Shown: positions 18,105-26,788, counted from the first letter of the stretch. The stretch is DNA of 64,000 nt from Algoriphagus mannitolivorans DSM 15301 (GCF_000429425.1 NZ_AUBV01000005.1:248001-312000), one strand, 5' to 3'. Program-made: numbers and translations. Notes: generated by a model from the letters alone, not told the origin.

Positions 18105-18545
18105 TCAATTGGTAGGGCTCATGTTTCTGATAGCTGAGATTTTCCAGTCCCGCTTATGAAATACGACCAGAAAACTACTCCAAAGATTTCTGCTCACACC
18201 TTCCGGATTGGTAATGACATACCTGCAATCCACGAGTACAATTTCATCACTTAGAAATCTCATTTTGTCGATCTTAAGGGTCCTAGTTCCGGGGTTGGTT
18301 TGGGAACTGGCCTGCATGCCAGCAATAGCTTCCTGGATGCCGTTTCTCCATTGTCCGGAAGAAACCAGCTGATCTACATCTTCCATCAATAGCTTTTTGA
18401 GTGAGGCCGTGTCTTGGGCTTCTCTCGCTTTGGAGTAGTCGTTGATCAGCTTGTGAATTCTTACCGCCTGCTCTTTTTGGTCGGGATTGATTTGGGAAAA
18501 GCTTAGACTGGGTATAATCAAGAGGATCCAGAGGAGTTTTTTCAT
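18105..18545 (-). CDS. Secreted NTF2/SnoaL-like (DUF4440-type) protein
   Basis: About 146 residues from the ATG at 18545 (MKKLLWILLIIPSLSFSQ, a cleavable signal peptide). An earlier start at 18596 would put 17 residues before the signal and overlap a terminator, so it is rejected. The mature part has the cone-shaped NTF2 pattern: IHKLINDYSKAREAQDTASLKKLLMEDVD, then strands ending DWKISAIRNM. Such domains bind small ligands or act as isomerases; no catalytic residue can be assigned. It precedes the amidohydrolase closely. Confidence 0.8.
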   Translation of the reverse strand: MKKLLWILLIIPSLSFSQINPDQKEQAVRIHKLINDYSKAREAQDTASLKKLLMEDVDQLVSSGQWRNGIQEAIAGMQASSQTNPGTRTLKIDKMRFLSDEIVLVDCRYVITNPEGVSRNLWSSFLVVFHKRDWKISAIRNMSPTN

Positions 18546-18569
18546 CGGAGAGATGGTTTGATATATTCT

Positions 18570-18611
18570 GAAATTAAGGATAAAAAAGAAAACCACCTGA
18601 TTTTGGTGGTT
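18570..18611 (-). terminator. Intrinsic terminator after the toxin gene
   Basis: On the minus strand AACCACC pairs with GGTGGTT across a 7-base loop (arms 18591-18597 and 18605-18611), followed by a TTTTCTTTTTT tract. It lies 22 bases after the stop of the ParE-like gene. Confidence 0.8.
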
Positions 18612-18632
18612 GGATTACTCGGTTTTGATGTT

Positions 18633-18926
18633 TCAGAATTTTCTGGGAAACTTTCTTGAGGTATGGTGAATAAATAAAATATGAATCAATTCCGCATTCA
18701 AGATTCTATAGATGATCCGGTAATTTCTAACTATTATTTCTCTGACTTTGTAGTCATTGAGTTCTGGCACTATTCTGCCAATTTCTACATCCAACTTTAA
18801 TAACTCGGTTGCGGATTGGATTTTATTTACTTGCAATTTTGCATATCGTTTGGAGTCTTTGGCGATGAATTCAAAAATTTCCAAAAGGTCATTTCTCGCC
18901 GATTTCAACCAAACTACTTGGACCAT
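18633..18926 (-). CDS. ParE/RelE family toxin
   Basis: 97 residues with the standard fold: VVWLKSARNDLLEIFEFIAKDS at the N-terminus, GRIVPEL in the middle, and REIIVRNYRIIYRI near the C-terminus. ParE toxins poison gyrase and RelE toxins cut mRNA on the ribosome; the WLKSARNDL start and VPEL segment lean toward ParE. The gene overlaps the upstream antitoxin by 13 bases, the usual type II toxin-antitoxin order, and a terminator follows. It appears intact. Confidence 0.88.
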   Translation of the reverse strand: MVQVVWLKSARNDLLEIFEFIAKDSKRYAKLQVNKIQSATELLKLDVEIGRIVPELNDYKVREIIVRNYRIIYRILNAELIHILFIHHTSRKFPRKF

Positions 18927-19096
18927 TCTTCAATTTCTCTTTTTAAGTCCTCTTCAGTGATGGTTTGATCCTGATTGGATTCTTCAATTCTCTTTTCAAG
19001 TTTTTCAACAAAAATTAATTGTTCAATCAAATCTTCCATAGAAAATTGATCAGGCATTTTTTTGATTTGTTCCAGAAGTTTGGTCTTAGAAATCAT
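18914..19096 (-). CDS. Antitoxin of the ParE/RelE module
   Basis: 60 residues, acidic and probably helical (MISKTKLLEQIKKMPDQFSM, then EEDLKREIEEWSK). It lies directly before and overlaps the toxin gene by 13 bases, so it is taken as the cognate antitoxin. The sequence IEQLIFVEKLEKRIEES is typical of small Bacteroidota antitoxins that lack an obvious ribbon-helix-helix. How it binds its own promoter is not visible. Confidence 0.75.
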   Translation of the reverse strand: MISKTKLLEQIKKMPDQFSMEDLIEQLIFVEKLEKRIEESNQDQTITEEDLKREIEEWSK

Positions 19097-19132
19097 CTCT
19101 TTGGCTTTACTCTAAAGTTAGTCCTAATTCAT

Positions 19133-19159
19133 AAAAAAACCACCCGTTTCCGGATGGTT
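19133..19159 (-). terminator. Intrinsic terminator of the marR-FNR-ferredoxin operon
   Basis: On the minus strand AACCATCC pairs with GGGTGGTT (one G-U pair; 19138-19159), followed by seven T. It sits 46 bases after the ferredoxin stop and before the antitoxin gene. Confidence 0.75.
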
Positions 19160-19164
19160 CCTTT

Positions 19165-19200
19165 TCAAATTTCAAATCTCAAATTTCAAATCTCAAATTT
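19165..19200. repeat. 2.6 tandem copies of a 14-base AT-rich unit
   Basis: The unit TCAAATTTCAAATC is repeated at 19165-19178 and 19179-19192 with a partial third copy to 19200. The same unit forms the hairpin near dnaA at 4748-4761. It lies between the ferredoxin stop and its terminator. Role unknown. Confidence 0.85.
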
Positions 19201-19204
19201 CCAA

Positions 19205-19528
19205 TCAAACCACATCTTCTCCCCGAAGTCTGACCACTGCTCCTTCGAGGATATCTCCAATTCGGATTTGACAGGCAAGTCGGGAAGTCGGGAAGTATTC
19301 CGGAAGATTCTCTAGCTGATCAAGTTCCACGTCGGTAGCCTCTCCCAAACCGTCTTTTCCTTCCACAATCTCCACGTGACAGGTGGCACAAAGCGCCATT
19401 CCTCCGCAGGTTGCCAGGACTGGGTATTCAGAAGCTTTTAAAATTTCCATCAGGCTGAAGCCCATATCGTCGGGAGCTTCTATTTCTTGGCGATTGCCGT
19501 CTTGATCCTCTACGGTGAATTTGATCAT
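19205..19528 (-). CDS. 2Fe-2S ferredoxin, adrenodoxin/ISC type
   Basis: 107 residues. The four cluster ligands C41, C47, C50 and C86 follow the C-x5-C-x2-C...C pattern of adrenodoxin-like ferredoxins (ATCGGMALCATCHVEIVEG). It carries electrons in the cytosol. The gene lies 13 bases after the ferredoxin reductase gene on the same strand, which makes the reductase its likely electron donor. A terminator follows. The start is an ATG with no competing upstream start. Confidence 0.93.
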   Translation of the reverse strand: MIKFTVEDQDGNRQEIEAPDDMGFSLMEILKASEYPVLATCGGMALCATCHVEIVEGKDGLGEATDVELDQLENLPEYFPTSRLACQIRIGDILEGAVVRLRGEDVV

Positions 19529-19541
19529 GGTAATTGAATGA

Positions 19542-20558
19542 TTAGAATGAGTTGACTCCGTTTACGGTAGTGTATTTAAAGCTGAGTTTTTGGTCAGGGT
19601 AAACGTATTTGAATGCCGAATGCATCATGATGGCTGCTTCATGGAATCCACAAAGGATCAGTTTTAATTTACCCGGATAGGTATTGATGTCACCGATTGC
19701 ATAGATTCTCTCTACTCCTGTGGAGTAGTCGCGGGTATCTACTTCGATGGCATTTTTGTCAATAGTCAATCCCCAGTCCGCGATTGGTCCCAATTTAGGG
19801 CTAAGTCCAAACAAAGGAATCAGGTAGTCTGCATCGATGGAAAAATCTTGCTTGTGCTTGTCTTCCAAGACCACTTTTTCCAGTTTTCCATTTCCATTAA
19901 CCTGCTTAAGGTTGGCGGAAAGGATCAAGTCAATTTTTCCAACATTAGCCAAATCGAACACTTTGGAAGCAGAATCAGGAGCGCCTCGGAAAGTTTCATT
20001 TCTGTGTACCAAGGTCACTTTTTTAGCGACTTTGGAAAGGAATATAGTCCAGTCCAAAGCAGAGTCTCCACCGCCGGCGATGACCACATTCTTGTCCCGG
20101 AAAGTTTCCGGGTTTTTCACCATGTAATGAATTCCTTTGCCTTCGTAAGTCTCTAAATTTTCCAAAACAGGTTTTCTAGGCTCAAAACAACCCAAACCTC
20201 CGGCTATCACGATGACTTTAGCATGCACATGGGTTTTGTCGCTAGTGGTCACCACATAGCTTCCATCAGCCTGCTTATCCAGATGATCCACTCGCTCACC
20301 CAAGGTAAAGGTGGGTTGAAAAGGCTTGATCTGTTCCATCAGATTGTCCACCAATTCCTGAGCTTTGACCTCCGGATAACCAGGGATGTCATAAATCGGC
20401 TTTTGAGGGTAGATTTCAGACAGCTGACCTCCCACCTGAGGCAAAGCATCAATCAAATGGCATCGCATTTTCAAAAGCCCTGCTTCAAAAACGGCAAAAA
20501 GGCCCACTGGACCGGCTCCGATGATGCAAAGGTCAGTATGGATCGTGTTGGTATTCAT
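19542..20558 (-). CDS. Ferredoxin--NADP reductase, thioredoxin-reductase-like
   Basis: 338 residues from the ATG at 20558; an in-frame start 26 codons earlier would overlap marR and adds no conserved sequence. It has the FAD dinucleotide-binding motif CIIGAGPVGLF at the N-terminus and a second motif VVIAGGGDSALDW for NADP, but no redox-active CxxC, which separates it from true thioredoxin reductases. This matches the YumC/FNR2 type. It transfers electrons between NADPH and the neighbouring ferredoxin. Confidence 0.92.
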   Translation of the reverse strand: MNTNTIHTDLCIIGAGPVGLFAVFEAGLLKMRCHLIDALPQVGGQLSEIYPQKPIYDIPGYPEVKAQELVDNLMEQIKPFQPTFTLGERVDHLDKQADGSYVVTTSDKTHVHAKVIVIAGGLGCFEPRKPVLENLETYEGKGIHYMVKNPETFRDKNVVIAGGGDSALDWTIFLSKVAKKVTLVHRNETFRGAPDSASKVFDLANVGKIDLILSANLKQVNGNGKLEKVVLEDKHKQDFSIDADYLIPLFGLSPKLGPIADWGLTIDKNAIEVDTRDYSTGVERIYAIGDINTYPGKLKLILCGFHEAAIMMHSAFKYVYPDQKLSFKYTTVNGVNSF

Positions 20559-20613
20559 TGCTTTTTTTGGGGTTACCCGTATAGGTTTGAACTTTATTTC
20601 ATTTGTTTGTCGA

Positions 20614-21063
20614 TCAGTCATCGATGGTTTGACCATCTAAATTTTGATAGATCGTATTTAAAATCCGCTTAAATTCTTCGAAATCGGTTTCGTTTAGATT
20701 CTCCCAAGCCTTTTCCCGGATCTCCAAAACCTTTGGCTTTAACTCTGCCACTTTGGCCAATCCTGACTGGGTAAGATGAACCTGAAAACTCCGCCTGTCT
20801 TGGGGATGAGGAATCCGCTCCACATACCCTTTTTTGCAAAGCAAATCAATGATTCGGGTCAGGGTAGGATGGTCTTTGAAGACCAGATTGGCAAGTTCCG
20901 TCTGGCTCATCAATCCATTTTCCGAGAGGTTTTTCAAGACCAACCATTGGTCCACCGTCACCTCAAACTCCCCTTGCTTGAATTGCTGCTGGGCATACTG
21001 CTTCACTTTTCTCGCTGTGCGATCCAAGAGAAAGGAATACCGGGCAAAGAGTTCTTGTGTCAT
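20614..21063 (-). CDS. MarR family transcriptional regulator
   Basis: 149 residues with the winged-helix core MSQTELANLVFKDHPTLTRIIDLLCKKGYVERIPHPQDRRSFQVHLT, including the DRR wing motif at DRRSF. It binds palindromic DNA, usually as a dimer, and is relieved by ligands or oxidants. It is first in the operon with the ferredoxin reductase (55 bases on) and ferredoxin. A dyad symmetric element overlaps its own start codon, pointing to autoregulation. A redox-responsive role is inference from the operon. Confidence 0.92.
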   Translation of the reverse strand: MTQELFARYSFLLDRTARKVKQYAQQQFKQGEFEVTVDQWLVLKNLSENGLMSQTELANLVFKDHPTLTRIIDLLCKKGYVERIPHPQDRRSFQVHLTQSGLAKVAELKPKVLEIREKAWENLNETDFEEFKRILNTIYQNLDGQTIDD

Positions 21064-21080
21064 ACCAATTGTTAGTATGA
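21060..21080. promoter_or_regulatory. Palindromic operator overlapping the marR start codon
   Basis: TCATAC and GTATGA form perfect 6-base arms around CAATTGTTA, whose core CAATTG is also palindromic (21060-21080). The left arm includes the marR ATG. Position and symmetry fit a MarR dimer site that would control the whole marR-FNR-ferredoxin operon. Confidence 0.6.
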
Positions 21081-21255
21081 CAAATATATGAAGAAAATGT
21101 TTAGCTCAAATAAAAACCTATTCAATCTATAGGGATTGTTTATTTTTGAGTTTCTGTGAACTTTATGAAATTCTGTCCCCATAAATTTCCGTAAGGGCTT
21201 TATTCTTTATTTTTAGAGGCTTAATGATTTTTTTAAAACTTAACACCCCCAAAAA

Positions 21256-21528
21256 ATGAATTGGAATACCGTGATCGATAAGGCCCTGGAGGTCTTACGA
21301 AACTCTGACCGTGGCTATGTGCTCATGGATATGTACAACAATATCCTGACTCCAGAGGAAGCTGCTTTTCGAAAAATCAGCGTGACACCCTACAATGCTT
21401 TATCCTTCATTCAAACTCAATTTTCTGCCATGGGCTTGGATATTTCAGATAAGAATGTTCGAATCAAACTCATCGCTTTGCTGGAAGAGTTTGATAGACT
21501 TCAGAGAGAAAATAGAGGTAAAGTTTAA
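21256..21528 (+). CDS. Small hypothetical protein
   Basis: 90 residues, probably helical, opening MNWNTVIDKALEVLRNSDRGYVLMDMYNNILTPEEAAF. No family was recognised. A TATTTTTG element fitting the -7 consensus lies at 21141-21148, leaving a leader of about 100 bases. The ATG follows an A/C-rich stretch ending CCCCCAAAAA. A repeat-like tract follows the stop. It is a stand-alone gene and could be a small regulator, but nothing in it shows that. Confidence 0.55.
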   Translation: MNWNTVIDKALEVLRNSDRGYVLMDMYNNILTPEEAAFRKISVTPYNALSFIQTQFSAMGLDISDKNVRIKLIALLEEFDRLQRENRGKV

Positions 21529-21531
21529 AGT

Positions 21532-21576
21532 GAGGAGTTTAAAGTTTAAAGTGAGAAGTTTAAAATTGGGAAGTGA
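21532..21576. repeat. Short GTTTAAAGT-type repeats
   Basis: Units like AGTTTAAAGT(GAG) occur about three to four times between 21524 and 21570, just after the small gene's stop. They resemble, but do not match, the 14-base repeat at 19165. Confidence 0.5.
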
Positions 21577-21639
21577 GGGTTTGAGACAGGAAATTGAGAT
21601 CCGGCATCGGATTCCGGTCTGCATCGGTTAAATTTCAAA

Positions 21640-22746
21640 ATGAAAAATTTAACCTTCCTCTTCGCACTTTTCTTCGGCCTCACTCACTTTGGCTTTGCTC
21701 AGGATACCTCTCCCCTGAAAATCGGGGTGGCCGGATTGGATCATGGACATGTGGGATGGGTTTTGGAGGCAAACAAGCGGACAGATTTGGAGATTGTCGG
21801 AATTGCGGAGCCGAACCGGGAGCTTGCAGAGCGGTATGCCAAGCAGCATGGGATTCCCATGGATTTGGTCTTCGATTCCATTGAAGAAATGGTAGAAAAA
21901 ACCAAGCCTGAAGCCGTAACTGGATTTGGAAATACTTTTCAGCATTTGGAAATAGTGGAGGTTTGTGCTCCGCGAGGAATTCATGTCATGGTGGAAAAGC
22001 CCTTGGCAGTAAGTCTGGAGCATGCTAAGAAAATGACTGAATTGGCCCAAAAGTATCAGATTCATCTCTTGACCAATTACGAAACTTCCTGGTACGCCAG
22101 TAATGAAAAAGCCAATGAGCTGGTGGAGGCTGGAAAAATCGGGGAAGTACGAAAGATTGTCGTAAGAGACGGACATCGAGGTCCGAAGAAAATCGGTGTG
22201 GGGCCGGAGTTTTTGGACTGGCTGACCGATCCGGAACTCAATGGAGCGGGAGCTTTGATGGACTTTGGATGCTATGGAGCCAATTTGAGTACCTGGCTTT
22301 TGGATGGACAAAAGCCCAAATCTGTCACAGCCATTACCCAGCAGCTAAATCCAGCTGACAATCCGAAAGTCGAAGATGAAGCTACCATTATTTTGACTTA
22401 TCCTACCTCCCAGACGATCATTGAAGCCTCTTGGAACTGGCCGATTGGGATCAAGGATATGGCTGTTTATGGGCTTACAGGAGCCATATTTGCTGACGAC
22501 GGAAATAATATCCGGGTGAGAATGGCAGAGGGATATAGTGGGTTTCAGGAAGAAAAAATCAACCTATCTCCACGCGCCAAGCCATTTGATGATCCCTTTT
22601 CAGTTTTGATTGCCGTGGTTCGGGGAAATTTGAGTTTATCTCCTTTTGATCCCTATTCCTTGGAAAATAATCTGATCGTGATGGAAATTCTTCAGGCTGC
22701 CAAAGAAAGCGCCGCCCGGGGAGAAACTATTTATCTCAACAAATAA
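21640..22746 (+). CDS. Exported Gfo/Idh/MocA-family oxidoreductase
   Basis: 368 residues with a signal peptide (MKNLTFLFALFFGLTHFGFAQ), unusual for a nucleotide-dependent enzyme but common in Bacteroidota sugar loci. The Rossmann start KIGVAGLDHGHVGWVLEA and the EKPLAVSLEHAKKM segment (EKP motif) are typical of NAD(P)-dependent sugar dehydrogenases. Export implies a tightly bound cofactor. The gene lies eight bases before a GH43 enzyme, so the two likely act on the same glycan. The substrate is not evident. Confidence 0.88.
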   Translation: MKNLTFLFALFFGLTHFGFAQDTSPLKIGVAGLDHGHVGWVLEANKRTDLEIVGIAEPNRELAERYAKQHGIPMDLVFDSIEEMVEKTKPEAVTGFGNTFQHLEIVEVCAPRGIHVMVEKPLAVSLEHAKKMTELAQKYQIHLLTNYETSWYASNEKANELVEAGKIGEVRKIVVRDGHRGPKKIGVGPEFLDWLTDPELNGAGALMDFGCYGANLSTWLLDGQKPKSVTAITQQLNPADNPKVEDEATIILTYPTSQTIIEASWNWPIGIKDMAVYGLTGAIFADDGNNIRVRMAEGYSGFQEEKINLSPRAKPFDDPFSVLIAVVRGNLSLSPFDPYSLENNLIVMEILQAAKESAARGETIYLNK

Positions 22747-22754
22747 GTAAGCCC

Positions 22755-24491
22755 ATGAAACCCAAGAACCTATTCTTTTTCCTGTTTTGTTTGCTAAGTT
22801 TCCCTGCAATATCCCAACAGCAAACCTACTGTAACCCGATCAACTTGGATTATGGCTATACTCCGATCCCGAATTTCTCAGAATGGGGAAGGCATCGAGC
22901 CACAGCAGACCCCGTGATTGTGAATTTCAAGGGTGATTTTATCCTTTTTTCAACTAACCAATGGGGCTATTGGACTAGTCCAGACCTTTCCAACTGGACC
23001 TTCCATTCCCGACTTTTTCTACAGCCTTGGAACAAAGTTTACGACGAACTCTGCGCTCCTGCGGTAGGGGTTTTGGGAGACACGGTAATTGTAATGGGCT
23101 CTACGTATGAGAAGGACTTTACGGTCTGGATGAGCACGGATCCTAAAGCTAATGAATGGAAACCTATGGTGGAGAAATTTGAGATTGGAGGATGGGATCC
23201 GGACTTCTTTACCGATGATGACGGAAGATTGTATATGTATAATGGGAGTTCAAACCGATACCCACTCTATGGAATCGAATTGGATCGAAAAACCTTAAAT
23301 CCCATTGGCACCAGGAAAGAAATGTATCTGCTTGAACCGGATAAGTATGGTTGGCAGCGGTTTGGGGAACATATGGACAATACTTTTCTGGATCCCTTTA
23401 TGGAAGGAGCTCACATGACCAAACACAATGGAAAGTATTACCTACAATACGGAGCTCCGGGAACAGAATTCAGCGGATACTCGGATGGAGTGGTGGTCGG
23501 CTCAGGACCTTTAGGCCCTTTCACTCCGCAGTCAGATCCTTTGAGCATGAAGCTAGGGGGCTTTGCCAGAGGGGCAGGTCATGGGGCTACCTTTCAGGAC
23601 AATCAAGGGAAATACTGGCATGTCAGTACGATCATGGTCTCGGTGAAAAACAATTTCGAGCGAAGACTGGGGATTTGGCCGGCAGGCTTTGATCAGGACG
23701 ATGTGATGTGGAGTTCCACTGCATTTGGAGATTACCCACACTATCTTCCCGATTCCCCAAAAGCCGGGGAATTTACGGGTTGGATGCTGTTGAATTACAA
23801 CAAGCCCATTGCCGTATCTTCTACTTTGGGAGGGTATTCCGCAAATTATGCCAATGATGAGGATATCAAAACCTATTGGAGTGCATCCTCCGGCAATAAG
23901 GGGGAATGGATACAGACCGACCTTGGGCGACTCAGCACTGTTCATGCCGTTCAGATCAATTATGCAGATCAGGATGTGGATCAGGACCGCTTGGGAAAAA
24001 GGACTGACCAATTTCACCAGTATAAACTCTACCATTCATTGGATGGAAAGAAGTGGGAGATTTTGGTGGATAAAAGCCAAAACAAAACCGACATCCCCCA
24101 TGAGTATGTGGAGCTTACCAAACCTGTCCAAACCAGATACCTGAAACTGGAAAATATTCATATGCCTACAGGAAAATTTGCGATCAGCGGATTCCGCGTA
24201 TTTGGCAAAGGAGGAGGAGAAAAGCCGGAGGCGGTGAAGCAGTTTATGGTTTTCCGAACTGAAAAAGACAAGCGAAGTGCTTACCTAAAGTGGTCGCCCA
24301 TGGATGATGCTTATGCCTACCACATTTACTATGGCACCGCTCCCGATAAGCTTTATACTTCCATCATGGTAATGGGAAATAATGAATATTGGCTCAAGAC
24401 TTTAGACCGTACCAAAACATACTATTTCAGCATCGAAGCGATCAATGAGAACGGGGTAAGTGAGCGATATGAAGTTTTGAAAGTGGATTAA
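22755..24491 (+). CDS. Secreted GH43-type glycoside hydrolase with discoidin-like and FnIII-like domains
   Basis: 578 residues with a signal peptide (MKPKNLFFFLFCLLSFPAISQ). The first ~330 residues form a five-bladed propeller with ATADPVIV (general base Asp) and GGWDPDFFTDDDGRLYMY; the likely general acid Glu is in FMEGAHMTKHNGKYYLQY. Residues ~350-480 resemble a discoidin (F5/8 type C) module (GEWIQTDLGRLSTVHAVQINY), and the C-terminus a fibronectin III fold. It cuts arabinose- or xylose-type glycans extracellularly. It is cotranscribed with the Gfo/Idh gene and ends at a strong terminator. Confidence 0.85.
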   Translation: MKPKNLFFFLFCLLSFPAISQQQTYCNPINLDYGYTPIPNFSEWGRHRATADPVIVNFKGDFILFSTNQWGYWTSPDLSNWTFHSRLFLQPWNKVYDELCAPAVGVLGDTVIVMGSTYEKDFTVWMSTDPKANEWKPMVEKFEIGGWDPDFFTDDDGRLYMYNGSSNRYPLYGIELDRKTLNPIGTRKEMYLLEPDKYGWQRFGEHMDNTFLDPFMEGAHMTKHNGKYYLQYGAPGTEFSGYSDGVVVGSGPLGPFTPQSDPLSMKLGGFARGAGHGATFQDNQGKYWHVSTIMVSVKNNFERRLGIWPAGFDQDDVMWSSTAFGDYPHYLPDSPKAGEFTGWMLLNYNKPIAVSSTLGGYSANYANDEDIKTYWSASSGNKGEWIQTDLGRLSTVHAVQINYADQDVDQDRLGKRTDQFHQYKLYHSLDGKKWEILVDKSQNKTDIPHEYVELTKPVQTRYLKLENIHMPTGKFAISGFRVFGKGGGEKPEAVKQFMVFRTEKDKRSAYLKWSPMDDAYAYHIYYGTAPDKLYTSIMVMGNNEYWLKTLDRTKTYYFSIEAINENGVSERYEVLKVD

Positions 24492-24520
24492 GCTGAAAAT
24501 CAGTGTTTGTGGCAAAAAGT

Positions 24521-24566
24521 AAAATCCCAAGAAGTCAAATTGACCTTTTCTTCTTGGGATTTTTTT
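24521..24566. terminator. Strong intrinsic terminator
   Basis: Fourteen-base arms (AAAATCCCAAGAAG at 24521-24534 and its complement at 24550-24563) with a 15-base loop, followed by a T tract. It ends the GH43 operon and may also serve the minus-strand gene that stops at 24575. Confidence 0.88.
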
Positions 24567-24574
24567 AAAGGCAA

Positions 24575-26383
24575 TTAGGAAGAGGTTTCGAGCTTGGAAT
24601 TAGTAGAAAGACCCTCCAATTCTTCCCAAACCTGATTGAGCTGGGATTTCATTTTTTCCATGATATCTGCTGTATCGGGAGTATATTCCTGAATCAGGTT
24701 TTTATAATAGTGGATTCCGGATTGGAGATTGCCTTTGAATTTTTCCAGATAGCTGTTTTGCTTGGAGCTGATCTCCGGTCCCCATTTTTCCATCTCAGAT
24801 TTTAAATGGGAGAGATAGAGCTGCAATTCCTTGACAAACACATGAGGCCTCTCAGGATCCAGATTGATTTTAATTCGGCCATAGATATGATCTACCATTT
24901 CCTTGAGACTGAATGTCCCTTTGAAATAAGCCAGATTAGGACCCGGGCAAATAGTCACCGCATTGAGATTCCGCTTGGGAGCATGCCCACTTGCCAAAAT
25001 CGCAGGTGCGCTTAGGCCTTCGCATAGGCAGTCCTTTTCCAAAATCTGGTCAAGTTCCGCCTGTGTGATACCCCCTGCCTCTTTTTGCCTGACTTTGAGG
25101 TTTTGGTATTGCCTTGATGCGGTGCAAATGGGCTTTTCTGAAAACTCCGTACTGAAGGACAAAAACTTCTTGTAGCAAGGGCTTCCTGGACGGTTTTTTT
25201 CGATTCTTGCCTTTCGTTGATCCTCACCGCTGGAGGTTCTTAAGTTGTTAAAAGGTACTCCCAAAGGGGAAGCATGGCTTAGGAAGAAATCGGATTTTTT
25301 GGCTTGAATCAAGCGCTGTAAGGTGTCTTCATCGACTGAAGTCGCCTCCGGAACAAGAAGAAAAGGACTTCCCCAACCCGTTCCGTCAAGTTCATAATAA
25401 GTTCTTAAAAAGCTGTCTTCGGCTGCCGTGCCGATTCCACCTTGGTAGGTGATTTTTAGCTTGGGAGTTTGCAAAAACTGCGGGAGATTTTTTTCGAAAA
25501 GAGCCTGATTGCAAGCCTGCATTAAGGTTTCAGTCAACTCGGATTTTTTGGATTTGAACTCGTCCAAAATTGGGCCGATCAGAAAGCCTTCGGTGGCAAA
25601 GGCATGACCTCCGCAGTTAAGTCCGGATTCGATTCTGAATTCCGAGACCCACAATCCCTTTTTCGCCAAAAACCTCCCCTGAATCATTGCCGAACGATAA
25701 TCGCTGACTTTCAGGATAATTTTCTTTTTCAGCTTTCCGCTTTCGTCCGGAAAAAAATCGGGAAACTGCTCAGCGTAGGAGTATAATGCAGGGTTCATGC
25801 CTGCAGAAAATACCACTGAACTCTCCAGGTTACTCAAGGCAAAGCCCCGCAAAGCAGAAAGAGCGTCGGAGTCGGTTCTTGGGAGTTCGTTCCCCTCCGC
25901 ATCATAATTCAACTTATCCACCTTGGTCATGATATTGACGTCGATATTTCCTGGGACTAATTGAGCCAGGATTTTTTCAAGAATCTGGGATTTGTTCTCT
26001 ACCTCTGATTTTTTCCATTCCAGAACTAAGGCCTGCAAGGGATGCTGCTCAGGAAGAAGCTGAAGGTAGCTTTGAAAGCTTGGGTCATCCAGGGAAGCAA
26101 ATGATCTGATTTTTTCCAGTTGCTCCTCGACAAGTTGTTTGGATAGATTGAGGTATGCGGTAATTCTTTTCGCCCGGGAGTCGGGCTCCTTTTCAGAAAT
26201 GGGAAGGAATTCCTTGCCGGATTTCTGGGAATAGATTCTCCTCATTTCCTCCAAAAGGTGGTCATCCATGATGGAAATCACGCTGGATATGCCTAAGTGG
26301 GCGGTTTTGATCGGAGTATCCACAGTGTAGCCTAAGCCCATCACCGGAATGTGAAATGAATGGGGAGAAGTGTAATCAGACAT
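24575..26383 (-). CDS. Large protein of unknown function, possible nitronate-monooxygenase-like barrel
   Basis: 602 residues, no signal peptide. I do not recognise the family with certainty. Segments such as SGLNCGGHAFATEGFLIGPIL, TYQGGIGTAAEDSFL and WGSPFLLVPEATSVDEDTL recall FMN-dependent TIM-barrel enzymes of the nitronate monooxygenase/PfaD group (a GGH segment and a GGI phosphate-loop segment). The C-terminal third has cysteines in SPCYKKF, PICTAS, KDCLCEG and TICPG that could hold a metal or Fe-S cluster; the last ~90 residues look coiled. It is monocistronic. Enzymatic identity is an inference. Confidence 0.6.
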   Translation of the reverse strand: MSDYTSPHSFHIPVMGLGYTVDTPIKTAHLGISSVISIMDDHLLEEMRRIYSQKSGKEFLPISEKEPDSRAKRITAYLNLSKQLVEEQLEKIRSFASLDDPSFQSYLQLLPEQHPLQALVLEWKKSEVENKSQILEKILAQLVPGNIDVNIMTKVDKLNYDAEGNELPRTDSDALSALRGFALSNLESSVVFSAGMNPALYSYAEQFPDFFPDESGKLKKKIILKVSDYRSAMIQGRFLAKKGLWVSEFRIESGLNCGGHAFATEGFLIGPILDEFKSKKSELTETLMQACNQALFEKNLPQFLQTPKLKITYQGGIGTAAEDSFLRTYYELDGTGWGSPFLLVPEATSVDEDTLQRLIQAKKSDFFLSHASPLGVPFNNLRTSSGEDQRKARIEKNRPGSPCYKKFLSFSTEFSEKPICTASRQYQNLKVRQKEAGGITQAELDQILEKDCLCEGLSAPAILASGHAPKRNLNAVTICPGPNLAYFKGTFSLKEMVDHIYGRIKINLDPERPHVFVKELQLYLSHLKSEMEKWGPEISSKQNSYLEKFKGNLQSGIHYYKNLIQEYTPDTADIMEKMKSQLNQVWEELEGLSTNSKLETSS

Positions 26384-26563
26384 GAAAAGAGGATTTTACT
26401 TTTTGGGATGGAATAGAAAATTGTGCTTGACCCAAGGCCATGGCAAAAAGACAACCTATCCACTCCAAAAAGAATGACATTAATCAGGCGCTGATCTGAT
26501 TTCTGATTGGATTTTCTGAATTGAAGTATAATCGGACTTCTACTGTGAAAAAATAGCCGGGAT

Positions 26564-26788
26564 TTAAGGTTTTGAATAGGACCTTTTTAACTCGGTGAGT
26601 ATTCCCTCCAATCCATTCAGTCTGATTTCATAGACGGTATGCAGCCACATACCCAGCTTTCCCTCCGGGAATCCTTTTCCATGCAGCCAAACCAGATAAT
26701 GCTCTGGAATATCTGCAATCAGCCAACCCTTGTATTTTCCAAAAGGCATTCTTTTGGTCACCAGATCAATGAGGATCTCTTGATTCAT
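26564..26788 (-). CDS. DUF3820 family protein
   Basis: 74 residues with the family signature LVTKRMPFGKYKGWLIADIPEHYLVWL. DUF3820 proteins are small, common in Bacteroidota and gammaproteobacteria, and are sometimes called putative quorum-sensing-regulated virulence factors; the biochemical role is not established. The length is normal. It stands alone, with 180 bases before the next minus-strand stop and no operon partner. Confidence 0.88.
   Translation of the reverse strand: MNQEILIDLVTKRMPFGKYKGWLIADIPEHYLVWLHGKGFPEGKLGMWLHTVYEIRLNGLEGILTELKRSYSKP

Noticed and set aside
19165..19200. CRISPR array
   Set aside because: The 14-base unit is tandem without spacers, and no cas genes are present.
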